The notes under the pieces are model-generated. The model saw only the letters and a program-made list of their open reading frames with translations. It was not told the DNA's origin and ran no database searches. Shown here piece after piece: positions 34,673-43,219 of a DNA stretch of 64,000 bases. A program made the translations under genes and the position numbers. Position 1 is the stretch's first letter. Every line of letters begins with the position of its first letter. The DNA lies in assembly GCA_965199095.1 (NCBI GenBank), contig CBDAQM010000006.1:186001-250000 (forward strand). The letters are read 5' to 3'. The stretch is from LMUY01 sp965199095. GTDB taxonomy: Bacteria > Pseudomonadota > Alphaproteobacteria > Acetobacterales > Acetobacteraceae.

Positions 34673-34858
34673 ATGCCCACCACCACCAAGCCCAAGCGCA
34701 CCCGTAAGGCGCAGCCTACCTCCCTGCCCCGGCCCGATCACCGGGCGATCCTGGCCGCCCGGCTGGACCGGCTGGCGGACTTTCATCTTCACCTCGGGTT
34801 TCACGGTGCGGCCGAGCAGCTCGCCCGGCGGGCAGCGGAAATGCGGGGTGCTGCGTGA
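34673..34858 (+). CDS. Small basic hypothetical protein of the element
   Basis: A 61-residue protein with a basic Thr/Lys/Arg-rich N-terminus (MPTTTKPKRTRKAQ) and a short helical C-terminal half containing HRAILAARLDRLADFHLHLG. I do not recognise a family. The stop overlaps the next gene's GTG (GTGA), consistent with a real translated gene in the early operon. Confidence 0.6.
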   Translation: MPTTTKPKRTRKAQPTSLPRPDHRAILAARLDRLADFHLHLGFHGAAEQLARRAAEMRGAA

Positions 34859-35298
34859 GCGCCGGTTCTTTCCCGGCGACATTGGCCGAAATCGAGGCCG
34901 ATCCCGCCCCCGTCATACGGAAGGTGATGGAGCGCCACCCGTTCCTGTCGTCCGAGGGCTTTGAGGCCCGGTTGACCATCCGTCGCCCCGGCGGCCGGAC
35001 CTTCGAGCAAGACCGCGCGGACATGACGCATCCGGCGCACGTGGCCGAGTTCGTGCGGGCGGCGCAGTGGCTTGCCTACGCCCCCAAGGGCAAAGGCACT
35101 GTTCGACGGCGGCGGACTTCCTACGGCTGGAAGCATATCGCCTCTGCTTGGCACGAGAGGCACGGCCAGGCCGACAGCTACATCAGCAACGGCATGTTCC
35201 TGGCCGCCGCCTACGCCCTAGGCCGGAAGGTGGTGCAGGCGCCGGACAGCCCTAACGGGTTCATGGATATCCTGGACCGCGCGGAGCGGTGGGTATGA
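34855..35298 (+). CDS. Hypothetical protein preceding the primase
   Basis: A 147-residue protein with a GTG start at 34855. Stretches such as TSYGWKHIASAWHERHGQ and YISNGMFLAAAYALG look like a compact helical domain; similar short genes often precede prim-pol proteins in integrated elements, but I cannot name a family. The stop overlaps the primase ATG (ATGA). Confidence 0.65.
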   Translation: MSAGSFPATLAEIEADPAPVIRKVMERHPFLSSEGFEARLTIRRPGGRTFEQDRADMTHPAHVAEFVRAAQWLAYAPKGKGTVRRRRTSYGWKHIASAWHERHGQADSYISNGMFLAAAYALGRKVVQAPDSPNGFMDILDRAERWV

Positions 35299-37907
35299 GC
35301 GGGGCCTCATCAGCACTGACCATGTTGCGGGTGGGGCTGCACCGGAACGGCTACCACCCCGTTCCCGTGTCCGACCCCAATCCGATGCTATCGAATGGGG
35401 GAAAGGCCCCCTTCATGCGAGGGTGGCAGCAGCGGTGCGCCTTAGCCGATGAGGCGGAGGTAGCGAGCTGGACGGCCGGGCAGCGCAACCACGGCAACAC
35501 GGGAATCCTTTGCGGCGAGGTGTCCGGCGTGGACCTGGACGTCCCGGTCGCCGCGCTGGCAGCCGAACTTGGCGCACTGGCTGACAAGATGCTGGGCACC
35601 ACGCCGCTGCACCGAATCGGCAGGGCGCCGAAATCGCTGCGCTGCTATCGGGCTGCGTCGCCGATGACTAAGATGGAGACGCCCGAGCTGCTGCTAGACG
35701 ATGGCACCAAGCTGCAAATTGAAGCGCTGGGCATCGGACAGCAATTCGTAGCCTACGGCATCCATCCCGGCACGGGGCAGCCCTACACGTGGCCAGAGAG
35801 CGGGCCCGACGTAGTGCCCTTGGCGGAGCTGCCGATCGCCACGGAGGAGCAGCTACGCGGCTTCCTGGTGGCGGCCGAGGCAGCGATGCGCGAGGCGGGT
35901 GGCCGAACCGAGAAGGAACGCCAGCGCGAACAGGTCGAACCGGACGGGCCGCTGGGCGACGATCCGCCACCCTATGTAGAGCCGGCGGCCGAGCCCCGCG
36001 GCACAAAGCCGTTCGGCGACAAAAACGCCTTCTTTCGCGAGGTGAACAAGCGCGCGCTGGGCGATATCCAGATGTGGTTCTGCGCCTTGTTCCCGCGCGC
36101 CCGTAAGGAAGAAAACACCGGCTGCTGGCGCGTATCGTCAGAGGATCTAGGCCGCGGGTTGGAGGAGGATATCAGCTTCCATCCGACCGAGGGCGGCCGA
36201 GACTTCGGCGCAGAGGAAAGCTGTAGCGCGATCGACCTGGTGATGGCGTGGGGTGGCGCGCCGAAGCCATTGGATGCCGCGTTCTACCTTTGCGAGAAGA
36301 TGGGCCTTGCGCCGGCTGATCTTGGCTTCAAGCCGAAGCGGGAGAAGGGCGAAAGGCCGAAGCCCGCGGATGACGACTGCGAAGCAATCCAGGTGACGGC
36401 CGGTAAGCTGCGCGAGGCGATTGATGCCGGCGAGGCTGCGCTGATCGCGTCGCAGCAAGGCATCTTCCAGCGCAGCACGTTCATCGTCCGCCCCGGCGTC
36501 GTCCGCATCGCGGTGGCGGACGGGCGCAAGGTGAATGGCCAGCGCATTATCGTCTTGGGGGAGAATGGACTGCTGGAAGCGATGACCACGGCAACCGCCT
36601 GGGAGCGATACGATGCCCGAGCCGAGGATTGGGTGCGGACGGATGCCCCCACGAAGGTGGTCAAGGCCTACCGGGATCGCGCTGGGCATTGGCGCCTCCC
36701 CGTGCTGGCCGGCATCGTCAACGCACCCACCTTGCGGGCGGACGGCACGCTGCTGACGACGCCAGGCTATGATGCTGCCACGGGGCTTTTGTTCGATCCT
36801 CAGGGCGTCACGTTCCCGCAGATGACTGACCGCCCGGCAAAGACGGATGCCGCCGCTGCGCTGGAGATACTGACTGACCTGATAAGCACCTTTCCCTTCG
36901 TCAGCCCGGCGGACCGGTCCGTCGCCTTGAGCGCCATACTGACGGCTGTGGTGCGGCCGGCGATCCCTTCAGCACCCATGCATGCCTTCACCGCCCCCAT
37001 CGCTGGCAGCGGCAAGTCCATGCTGGTGGACATTTGCAGCATGATCGTGTCCGGCCGCGAAGCCGGCGTGATCGGGCACGGTAAGTCCGAAGCCGAGTTT
37101 GAGAAGCGGCTTGCGTCGCTGCTGCTGGCGGGAGACGTCGTGTTCGCCATCGACAACATCGAGGAGCCGCTGTCATCGGAGTTCCTATGCCAGGTTCTCA
37201 CGCAGCCGGTGGTGCGGGCGCGCATCCTGGGCAAGTCTCAGGCACCCGAGCTGCCGAGCAACGGCTTTATCACTGCCACCGGGAACAACCTTATCATCGT
37301 GGGCGACCTAACCCGGCGCACGCTGATGTGCCGTCTGGACCCCGAAAACGAGCGACCCGAAACGCGGGTGTTCAACCAAGACCCGATTGCCATGGTGCGC
37401 GAGAACCGGGGCAAGTATCTGGCCGCTGCGCTGACCATCCTGCGCGCCTACCGCGTCGCCGATCGCCCGATGAAGACAAACCCGCTGGGATCGTTCGTGC
37501 CTTGGTCCCAATGGGTGCGGGAAGCCCTGTTATGGCTGAGCGAGGCCGATCCGGTATCAACCATGGAGCGTGTGCGGGAGACGGACCCGAAGCGGTCTGC
37601 CATCGTCGCCGTCACGGCGCAGTGGGCGGACGTGATCGGACCAGAGGTTGTGACGGCAAAGACGGTCATCGAGCGCGCTACCGCTTCAACTCGCGACCAC
37701 ATGGATCGACCGACCTACACCAACCCCGATTTCCGGGAAGCCTTGCTTGGCGTAGCCGGAGCTGCTGGGCACGTCAACTCGACGAAGCTGGCTTATTGGC
37801 TCCGCGCCCACAAGGATCGGGTAGTGGACAAGCGCAAGATCATCCTGGACGGCACAACGGGTGGAGTTGCCAGGTGGAAACTGGAGCAGCTTGGACAGGT
37901 GGGATAG
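35295..37907 (+). CDS. Bifunctional primase-polymerase with C-terminal ATPase (replication protein)
   Basis: An 870-residue replication protein. Residues about 1-210 form an archaeo-eukaryotic primase (prim-pol) domain: GILCGEVSGVDLDV carries the catalytic acid pair, and QFVAYGIHPGTGQPYTW is the typical later motif. A middle region with conserved cysteines follows. The C-terminal part has a P-loop (APIAGSGKSMLVD), an acidic strand VVFAIDNIEEPL and a Ser/Thr-Asn sensor segment FITATGNNLIIVGD, as in SF3-like or AAA helicase domains. The ATG overlaps the preceding stop. It would initiate replication of the excised element. Confidence 0.82.
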   Translation: MSGASSALTMLRVGLHRNGYHPVPVSDPNPMLSNGGKAPFMRGWQQRCALADEAEVASWTAGQRNHGNTGILCGEVSGVDLDVPVAALAAELGALADKMLGTTPLHRIGRAPKSLRCYRAASPMTKMETPELLLDDGTKLQIEALGIGQQFVAYGIHPGTGQPYTWPESGPDVVPLAELPIATEEQLRGFLVAAEAAMREAGGRTEKERQREQVEPDGPLGDDPPPYVEPAAEPRGTKPFGDKNAFFREVNKRALGDIQMWFCALFPRARKEENTGCWRVSSEDLGRGLEEDISFHPTEGGRDFGAEESCSAIDLVMAWGGAPKPLDAAFYLCEKMGLAPADLGFKPKREKGERPKPADDDCEAIQVTAGKLREAIDAGEAALIASQQGIFQRSTFIVRPGVVRIAVADGRKVNGQRIIVLGENGLLEAMTTATAWERYDARAEDWVRTDAPTKVVKAYRDRAGHWRLPVLAGIVNAPTLRADGTLLTTPGYDAATGLLFDPQGVTFPQMTDRPAKTDAAAALEILTDLISTFPFVSPADRSVALSAILTAVVRPAIPSAPMHAFTAPIAGSGKSMLVDICSMIVSGREAGVIGHGKSEAEFEKRLASLLLAGDVVFAIDNIEEPLSSEFLCQVLTQPVVRARILGKSQAPELPSNGFITATGNNLIIVGDLTRRTLMCRLDPENERPETRVFNQDPIAMVRENRGKYLAAALTILRAYRVADRPMKTNPLGSFVPWSQWVREALLWLSEADPVSTMERVRETDPKRSAIVAVTAQWADVIGPEVVTAKTVIERATASTRDHMDRPTYTNPDFREALLGVAGAAGHVNSTKLAYWLRAHKDRVVDKRKIILDGTTGGVARWKLEQLGQVG

Positions 37908-38030
37908 GTGCCATAGGTGGGATGTGGCGCTTACCCGTGTGGGTTTGTCATGTTTTGATACCGGTATGTATATATGACAGTTCATTGGGGTGAACGTCGG
38001 GATGGCACCTATCCCACCCATCCCACCTAT
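37898..38030. repeat. Inverted repeats around a symmetric 34-bp palindrome; candidate replication origin
   Basis: A perfect 17-bp inverted repeat, GGTGGGATAGGTGCCAT at 37898-37914 and its complement at 38002-38018, overlaps further ATAGGTGGGATG units. Between them TGTCAT (37946-37951), ATACCGGTAT (37958-37967) and ATGACA (37974-37979) are symmetric around one centre. It begins at the 3' end of the prim-pol gene in a 359-base gap (37908-38266) that contains no gene. A replication origin or regulator site is an inference. Confidence 0.6.
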
Positions 38031-38266
38031 CTTCGATACTGCTGCAACAAACAAATCCACGGCGCCATCCGATACTCGCACGATACACAGGGCGCTTACT
38101 CATCGCCTAAGCAGCCAATGCGGAGAATGGAGCCGAGAAAACTTGGTGTCACTGTTCGCCACTGACAAGCTAACAGTTGCCAACTGGCGCACAAGCCCCG
38201 ACTTATCAATGCACTAATTCTTTTTCGCTTGCGCCTGTCCGCGCTGTGTCCGCAACTGCGGGCGAA

Positions 38267-38626
38267 ATGGTCCGTATCACCCCCTACTTTCGGTCGACTA
38301 CGTTGGCGAAGATGGACGGACGCACCCGTGAAAGCCGGCTGCTCCGCGACATCCGCAAAGACTTGATCGCCCATTGCGGCGGCTCCCCGTCCACGACGCA
38401 ACGGGTTCTGATTGATCGCGCCGCGCGGCTTACGTTGCAGGTCGCGCTTATGGACGAGAAGCAGGCAGACGGCGGCCTGACCGAGCGGGACGGCACTCAA
38501 TACCTGGCGTGGACGAATACCCTTACCCGTCTCATGCGTCAGCTTGGCTTGAAGGGCGCGGCCGAGCGTCCGAAGTCCCTCGCCGAAATCCACGCTGCCC
38601 GGGCAGCGGCACAGACGGCCGCATGA
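38267..38626 (+). CDS. Phage-like protein, possible terminase small subunit
   Basis: A 119-residue protein directly before, and overlapping (ATGA), the large terminase. The sequence shows MDGRTRESRLLRDIRKDL, then RVLIDRAARLTLQVALMDEK and QYLAWTNTLTRLMRQLGL, a helical pattern common in proteins encoded just upstream of terL. Position suggests a small terminase that recognises DNA, but no helix-turn-helix is obvious. The ATG at 38267 follows GCGGGCGAA; an internal ATG at 38312 is the alternative. Confidence 0.62.
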   Translation: MVRITPYFRSTTLAKMDGRTRESRLLRDIRKDLIAHCGGSPSTTQRVLIDRAARLTLQVALMDEKQADGGLTERDGTQYLAWTNTLTRLMRQLGLKGAAERPKSLAEIHAARAAAQTAA

Positions 38627-40116
38627 GCATCCTGGCGGACCTAGACGACCCGAACGTCTACGCGCCGCACTTCCGCGGTGGAGCGGCTTCCTGGGCCGCC
38701 TGGCGGGCATTCCTGGCCGCGTTGTTCGCCCTGCCGATGTCACCGGACATCCTGGCCCTCTACCGGCACCACACGGGCCGCCAGCAGCCGCCCACGGCCG
38801 CCTTCGTGGAAGCCGCCCTGATCTGCGGCCGGCGAGGCGGCAAGTCCCGCATCCTGGCCCTGATCGCCGTGCACCTCGCCTGCTCCCGCGACTACGCGCC
38901 ATTCCTAGCACCGGGCGAAGTCGCCACCATCCCCATCGTCGCGGCCGACCGCCGGCAGGCGCGCACGATCTTCCGGTATGTGCTGGGCCTGCTGGAAGCC
39001 GTGCCTGCCCTAGCGGCGATGCGCGGCGCGGAGACGGACCATAGCGTCGAGGTGGGCAGCAACGTCCTAATCGAAATTCACACGGCCAGCTATCGAGCGG
39101 TTCGGGGCTACACGTTGGCCGGGTTCCTGATCGACGAGGTAGCGTTCCTCCGGTCGGATGAGACCAGCGCCAACCCCGACACCGAAATTCTCGCCGCCGT
39201 TCGCCCTGGGCTGTCCAGCATCCCCGGTAGCATGCTGCTGATCGCGTCCAGCCCATATGCAAAACGTGGCGCGCTTTATGCCGCCTATCGCAAGCACTGG
39301 GGCAAGGACGCTGCCCGCGTGCTGGTGTGGCGCGGCACCACGGCGGAGATGAACCCGACCATCGACCTAGCGGTAATCGCTGATGCATACGAGGAAGACG
39401 CCGCCCGCGCTTCTGCTGAGTATGGCGCGGAGTTCCGGGACGACATCGCCGCCTTCGTCTCGCGAGAGGTAGTCGACGCATGCACCGTCCCCGGCCGCTT
39501 CGAGCTGCCCCGGATCAGCGGCATGCGCTACTCGGCTTTCGTCGACCCAAGCGGCGGTTCTTCGGACTCCATGACGCTCGCGATTGCGCACCGGGAGAAG
39601 CACGACGGCCCTGTATTGCTGGACTTGGTGCGCGAGACGAAGGCGCCCTTCAGCCCGGCCGCGGTGGTGGCGGACTTCGTGGAGACGCTGAAGGCATATG
39701 GGATCGTCAAGGTGCAGGGCGACCGATATGGGGGGGAATGGTGCCGGGAGCCCTTTACGGCAACCGGCGTCACCTACGAGCTGAGCGAGAAGCCGCGTTC
39801 CGACCTGTATCAGGCGATGTTGCCGAAGTTGAACTCGGGACAGGTCGAGTTGTTGGACCTGCCGAAGCTGACGAAGCAGTTGTGCGACCTGGAGCGGCGG
39901 ACGGCGCGCGGCGGCCGGGACAGCATTGACCATCCGCCTGGCGGGCATGACGACGTGGCGAACGCGGTAGCGGGCGTGGTGCAGATGGTGGCGGGCGGTC
40001 GAGGGCCGATGGTCATCGCTCCCGAGGCGGTGGCGATGTTCGCCCGCCCGAACGCCGCCGCCCGCGCCGATCGGATGAGCATGATGGCGAGCCGAGCTGG
40101 AGTAAGCATGCAATGA
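38623..40116 (+). CDS. Phage terminase large subunit
   Basis: DNA-packaging motor of 497 residues. ATPase motifs: Walker A CGRRGGKSR near residue 65, Walker B with catalytic Glu in GFLIDEVAFL, and coupling motif LLIASSPYAKRG. The RNase H-like nuclease domain follows with acidic residues in YSAFVDPSGG, QGDRYGGEW and GGHDDVANAVAG. Everything needed for activity appears intact. It is the only recognisable morphogenesis gene in the element. Confidence 0.92.
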   Translation: MSILADLDDPNVYAPHFRGGAASWAAWRAFLAALFALPMSPDILALYRHHTGRQQPPTAAFVEAALICGRRGGKSRILALIAVHLACSRDYAPFLAPGEVATIPIVAADRRQARTIFRYVLGLLEAVPALAAMRGAETDHSVEVGSNVLIEIHTASYRAVRGYTLAGFLIDEVAFLRSDETSANPDTEILAAVRPGLSSIPGSMLLIASSPYAKRGALYAAYRKHWGKDAARVLVWRGTTAEMNPTIDLAVIADAYEEDAARASAEYGAEFRDDIAAFVSREVVDACTVPGRFELPRISGMRYSAFVDPSGGSSDSMTLAIAHREKHDGPVLLDLVRETKAPFSPAAVVADFVETLKAYGIVKVQGDRYGGEWCREPFTATGVTYELSEKPRSDLYQAMLPKLNSGQVELLDLPKLTKQLCDLERRTARGGRDSIDHPPGGHDDVANAVAGVVQMVAGGRGPMVIAPEAVAMFARPNAAARADRMSMMASRAGVSMQ

Positions 40117-40292
40117 AGACGCGCTATATCCGCAAGGCATTCGCAGACGGGCCGCGACAGACCCGCTTGCGCGACGAGGCGGCAGCCGCGGCCGGCGGGC
40201 AACCCAAACCGCCGCGGTATGGCGGCATGGCCAAGCTGAGCGTGTTCAAGCGGATGCCTTGGTCTTCTCGATCAAAGGAGAACGCGGAATGA
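40113..40292 (+). CDS. Small basic hypothetical protein after terL
   Basis: A 59-residue protein beginning MKTRYIRKAFADGPRQTRLR, rich in Arg, Lys and Pro. Its ATG overlaps the terL stop and its own stop overlaps the following ATG (ATGA both times). I recognise no family. The back-to-back overlaps are the main evidence that it is translated. Confidence 0.55.
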   Translation: MKTRYIRKAFADGPRQTRLRDEAAAAAGGQPKPPRYGGMAKLSVFKRMPWSSRSKENAE

Positions 40293-40588
40293 AACTGCAA
40301 CACCACGGCACCGCCGAGCGCGCGTTCGCCATGCCGCTGCCCGCCGACCCGGCCGTCTTCACCGAGGCGGACATCCGCGCCGCGTTGGGGGCAGAGATCG
40401 CCCGGTATCCCTTCGCTGAGAACCTGATCGAGCAGATCGGCCATGCCAACGCGCGGTATGCGCAGGAAGGCGAGCGTTACGGCGCGCTGGATGGAGAGTT
40501 CTCCCCCGTGACCGGCGCCAAGCTGTTCCACCGCGAGACGTTCGGCTGGCTGCGGCAGTTGGGCCTGACTCCGGTGGCGGACGTTTGA
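40289..40588 (+). CDS. Hypothetical protein of the element
   Basis: A 99-residue protein beginning MKLQHHGTAERAFAMPLPAD. The central part, DIRAALGAEIARYPFAENLI, looks like one compact alpha-helical domain, and the end reads FHRETFGWLRQLGLTPVADV. No known family is apparent. The ATG at 40289 overlaps the preceding stop and has AAGGAG upstream; an upstream in-frame GTG is less likely. Confidence 0.6.
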   Translation: MKLQHHGTAERAFAMPLPADPAVFTEADIRAALGAEIARYPFAENLIEQIGHANARYAQEGERYGALDGEFSPVTGAKLFHRETFGWLRQLGLTPVADV

Positions 40589-40734
40589 TGGAATTCCCGG
40601 CCGTGAGGGACTGCGGTGGCCGGGCGTCGGGGGTCAGTCGGAAAGTGCCCCGCCATGAAAATAACTCCGACAGCCCGCGCGAGGCCCCTGATCTCCTTTC
40701 ACCTCGGCGGCGGGCAATTTTCATTGAGGAATGA
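40588..40734 (+). CDS. Possible 48-residue protein of the element
   Basis: Starts MEFPAVRDCGGRASG and ends RRRAIFIEE. The start overlaps the previous stop (TGATG) and the stop overlaps the next start (ATGA), which matches the pattern of its neighbours. The sequence is polar and unremarkable. It could be a chance frame in a short intergenic region. Confidence 0.35.
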   Translation: MEFPAVRDCGGRASGVSRKVPRHENNSDSPREAPDLLSPRRRAIFIEE

Positions 40735-40988
40735 ACATCATGGCTGACAAGACGACGGCGGCACTCTCCGCGCTGGTGAAGCTGCTGCAATCGAAGATGA
40801 ACGACCCCGAGCTGGACGACATCGACGTGATGTTGAACGGCGGCACCGATCCGGACACCGGGCAGGCAACCGACGCGATGGCGCGCAAGGCGAAGCGCAG
40901 TATGGCGACGACCAAGCTGGCAGCGGACAAGAAGGCTGGCCCCGCTTATGCCGAGCGGTTCCCCAACGCCGGCCGGCTGGCCCGCTGA
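40731..40988 (+). CDS. Small hypothetical protein of the element
   Basis: An 85-residue protein, MNIMADKTTAALSALVKLLQ..., acidic in the middle (NDPELDDIDVML) and basic in the second half (AMARKAKRSMATTKLAADKK). The better start may be the ATG at 40740, which has less overlap. A TGATG overlap joins it to the following coiled-coil gene. No family is recognised. Confidence 0.6.
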   Translation: MNIMADKTTAALSALVKLLQSKMNDPELDDIDVMLNGGTDPDTGQATDAMARKAKRSMATTKLAADKKAGPAYAERFPNAGRLAR

Positions 40989-41725
40989 TGCTGGGCCGAT
41001 CTTCCGCGCGGCCCAAGTTGGTGGAACCAACCGGCTTTGCCTCGCCGGAGCGGGCGGAGTTGGCGCTTGCCATCGCAACGCGGCAGGCTGCCGCCGATGC
41101 GGTGGCGAAGCTGACAGCGGCCAAGCCCGACCTATGGTCCGCCCTCATTGCGGCAGAGGAAGCGGCGAGCAAGGCGCAAATCAAGCTGGAGGAGGCGAAG
41201 GCATCAGCGGCCGATAGCCTGATCGCCACGATCGGCAGCGGCGCCAACGCAGCGCCCACGGCCATCCGGGACGCGCGCAACCAGGTGCAGGACGCGGAAG
41301 ATCAGCAAGCCGCAGTGAGGGCCGCGATCGACGCCGTCAAGGGCAAGCTGGCCGAAGCCGAAGCGGAACAGGCTGCGTCTGCCCAGATGGTTCGCCTCTG
41401 CGCGGCCACGGTGATGCAGCGATCCCCTGAAGCCGCCGCCGTGCTGAAACAGGTCTCGGCCCTGCAAGAGCAGTTGCTTCGCAGCGGCGCCCTTTTCCTC
41501 TGGCTGGCCGGCGCTGGCGCGTTCTGTCCGCGCGATCCTACGGGAAGGGACGTGCCAGGACATGAAGGCGAGTTCGAGGTGCGCCGCCGCATGTGGACCC
41601 CGCCGAACCATTGGCATGGCGGAAACCCGGACGTAGCCCTCGGCAGGCTGTCGCCCGATGCGCCTCAATGGGAAGCCGCGATGCGCGCCCTGGAGACCGA
41701 CGCCAACGCGCCGCTACCCGTATGA
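40988..41725 (+). CDS. Coiled-coil hypothetical protein of the element
   Basis: A 245-residue protein. Residues about 25-155 are Ala/Glu/Lys/Gln-rich with heptad-like spacing (for example AEEAASKAQIKLEEAKASAA and AVKGKLAEAEAEQAASAQMV) and probably form a long coiled coil. The C-terminal 70 residues are a separate segment with WTPPNHWHGGNPDVAL. The position after terL is where head-related genes normally lie, but no capsid, portal or scaffold signature is visible. Confidence 0.62.
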   Translation: MLGRSSARPKLVEPTGFASPERAELALAIATRQAAADAVAKLTAAKPDLWSALIAAEEAASKAQIKLEEAKASAADSLIATIGSGANAAPTAIRDARNQVQDAEDQQAAVRAAIDAVKGKLAEAEAEQAASAQMVRLCAATVMQRSPEAAAVLKQVSALQEQLLRSGALFLWLAGAGAFCPRDPTGRDVPGHEGEFEVRRRMWTPPNHWHGGNPDVALGRLSPDAPQWEAAMRALETDANAPLPV

Positions 41726-42006
41726 GCGGCAGCAGCGACACCTCCCAGCCCGCCGACCGCGCCGCGTTCAACAGCATGGTGCAGGGCGGAACCGGCGGTG
41801 GTGCGGCCGTGGCGAACGCGGTGGCCAATTGCACGCTGTCCATGCCGCTGCTGACAAGCTCGCTGCTGCAACTGCCGGATGGCTCGACCTATGCGGCCGG
41901 CGCGGCGCCTTCTTTTTTCTCGGTCTCTGTAGGTCTTCTTATGCCAGCGGTGTCAGATGCAAGCTCCAAACCAAGGTGCGGCGCTATGAAATGTGCTACT
42001 GCGTAA
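41722..42006 (+). CDS. Hypothetical protein, probably truncated at its 3' end
   Basis: A 94-codon frame starting MSGSSDTSQPADRAAFNSMV, overlapping the preceding stop (ATGA). Up to about residue 65 the codon use matches its neighbours. From about 41908 the DNA becomes AT-rich and the remaining residues (FFSVSVGLLMPAVSDASS) are atypical. The simplest reading is that the original gene was cut by insertion of the minus-strand cassette and now ends in foreign DNA. Confidence 0.5.
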   Translation: MSGSSDTSQPADRAAFNSMVQGGTGGGAAVANAVANCTLSMPLLTSSLLQLPDGSTYAAGAAPSFFSVSVGLLMPAVSDASSKPRCGAMKCATA

Positions 42007-42107
42007 TAAATGGCATGTGCTGCGGCGCGACATGTGCAATCATCTGGTTGTTTCCCGCCTTGAGCCATTATTCGTTGCGCGCTCGCGAGGAACGCCGACG
42101 CTTCCAA
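41889..42107 (-). CDS. HEPN-like small protein, possibly truncated
   Basis: A 72-codon frame with a TTG at 42107, directly after the TAG of the upstream minus-strand gene. The segment LASAQRIMAQGGKQPDDCTC then RAAAHAIYYAVAHFIAPHLG resembles the helix pair of HEPN proteins (R-A-x-x-x-A-x-Y-Y-A-x-x-H). The final residues GAAPAA come from the plus-strand gene it runs into, so the 3' end looks lost. HEPN proteins are often RNA-cleaving toxins or parts of defence systems; here catalytic competence is doubtful. Confidence 0.45.
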   Translation of the reverse strand: MEASAFLASAQRIMAQGGKQPDDCTCRAAAHAIYYAVAHFIAPHLGLELASDTAGIRRPTETEKKEGAAPAA

Positions 42108-42860
42108 CTAGCCTGATCCGACAAAGCTGATAACTGCGCGCCCCATCAAAGACTGATCCACCGCTCTGACCGTCTCGTGGATGACATCTTCGATCCGGGC
42201 AAGTTCTTCAGGATTGTCGGCCGTCCTGTCATCGACAGGTATCTTAATGACGAGAAACGGCCCCTCTCTTGGCGAAGACATTTGCGCCACTTGGGATTGA
42301 AAGCCCGCTGCAATCACGGCCTCACTGTATGCGGCGGTCGCGCGTGTGATCGGGGAGGCTTTCTTAACATCTGGCGTCATTCGGCGCTGGACGGCATTGA
42401 GCGCATCAATGAAGTCTTCCAAGTCCGTTTCTGCACCGACAATTGCAGCTTTTAGACGATCATACTGCTCCTGAGCCTTGCGAGACTGCTCACGGTCGAC
42501 TTTGCGCCAAGCCTTCACTGTCTGCTTCACGACCGGCAGTATTCTAAAACTATCATCGGCTAAGCTGGTTTGTAGGGCTTTGAGTTCTAGTAAGTTTGGC
42601 TCGGCATTCACTGCCCAGCCATCTAATTCCGCTGTCGTTAGCATCTCAAGCGAGCGATAAACACTCGCTCGAATTACGGCTGATTTCTTTGCAACTTCCT
42701 GCTCTATTGATCTTACAAAACGCTGTAGCCCTAAGAGCACTTCCTGTCCGCGCTTTTTTATGTCTCGCTCGGGACCGCTAAACTCACGCACAAGCGCGGG
42801 AACGGGGCTCAAGTCCATTCCAGCGGCAGGCAGATCGAGAGGGGGGAGTGCCCAGAGCAT
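42108..42860 (-). CDS. Hypothetical cargo protein on the opposite strand
   Basis: A 250-residue soluble protein of unknown family. The middle is strongly helical and charged (VVKQTVKAWRKVDREQSRKA, YDRLKAAIVGAETDLEDFID), and the C-terminal third includes GPFLVIKIPVDDRT and ARIEDVIHETVRAVDQSL, perhaps an alpha/beta domain. The gene is transcribed against all its neighbours and is more AT-rich, typical of a cargo ('moron') gene. The adjacent HEPN-like frame suggests a two-gene unit. Confidence 0.6.
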   Translation of the reverse strand: MLWALPPLDLPAAGMDLSPVPALVREFSGPERDIKKRGQEVLLGLQRFVRSIEQEVAKKSAVIRASVYRSLEMLTTAELDGWAVNAEPNLLELKALQTSLADDSFRILPVVKQTVKAWRKVDREQSRKAQEQYDRLKAAIVGAETDLEDFIDALNAVQRRMTPDVKKASPITRATAAYSEAVIAAGFQSQVAQMSSPREGPFLVIKIPVDDRTADNPEELARIEDVIHETVRAVDQSLMGRAVISFVGSG

Positions 42861-43219
42861 GTCTCACATATACCCATTGCCGCAAAACGACAACGTGCCG
42901 CATCACCCTTGATGGGTGGCGGCTTTGCGTGTCATGGTGTCAGCGGGTGTGAGAACCCTGACGTAGATACGGCGAGCAACCCTTGGCGGGGTAAGCTGCC
43001 GGATTTGCCCCTGTAGCACCTTGGCGGGTGCGAGAGGGGCATGCGGCGCCTTGGCGGGCGTGCATCTCCGACCACTATGGCCGGGGGCGATGCGCCATGT
43101 CCAGTCCCCTCACGGGGTAAAAGCGTCTCGACCTGTCTCTACGCAGGTTCTCACCCCCCGGCCGCCAGGTCCGCCTCCTGGCAACCGGCTGTGAGAAGCC
43201 GTCACGTAGAGGCTACACC
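42861..43219. other. Non-coding segment with two families of short repeats
   Basis: No convincing gene lies in these 359 bases. CCTTGGCGGG occurs three times (42981, 43019, 43049). A second motif, GTGAGAA-C-C...CGTAGA...C, occurs directly at 42949-42970 and 43191-43213 and inverted at 43135-43154. The last copy ends seven bases before the ATG of the next gene. The arrangement suggests a cis-acting site such as a packaging, replication or regulatory sequence, or a structured RNA. Confidence 0.5.

Noticed and set aside
40113..42006. Capsid or portal genes after terL
   Set aside because: The proteins are too short or are coiled-coil only, with no portal, protease or capsid motif.
42861..43219. 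CRISPR array
   Set aside because: Repeats are only about 10 and 22 bases, irregularly spaced and in mixed orientation; no cas genes are present in the window.
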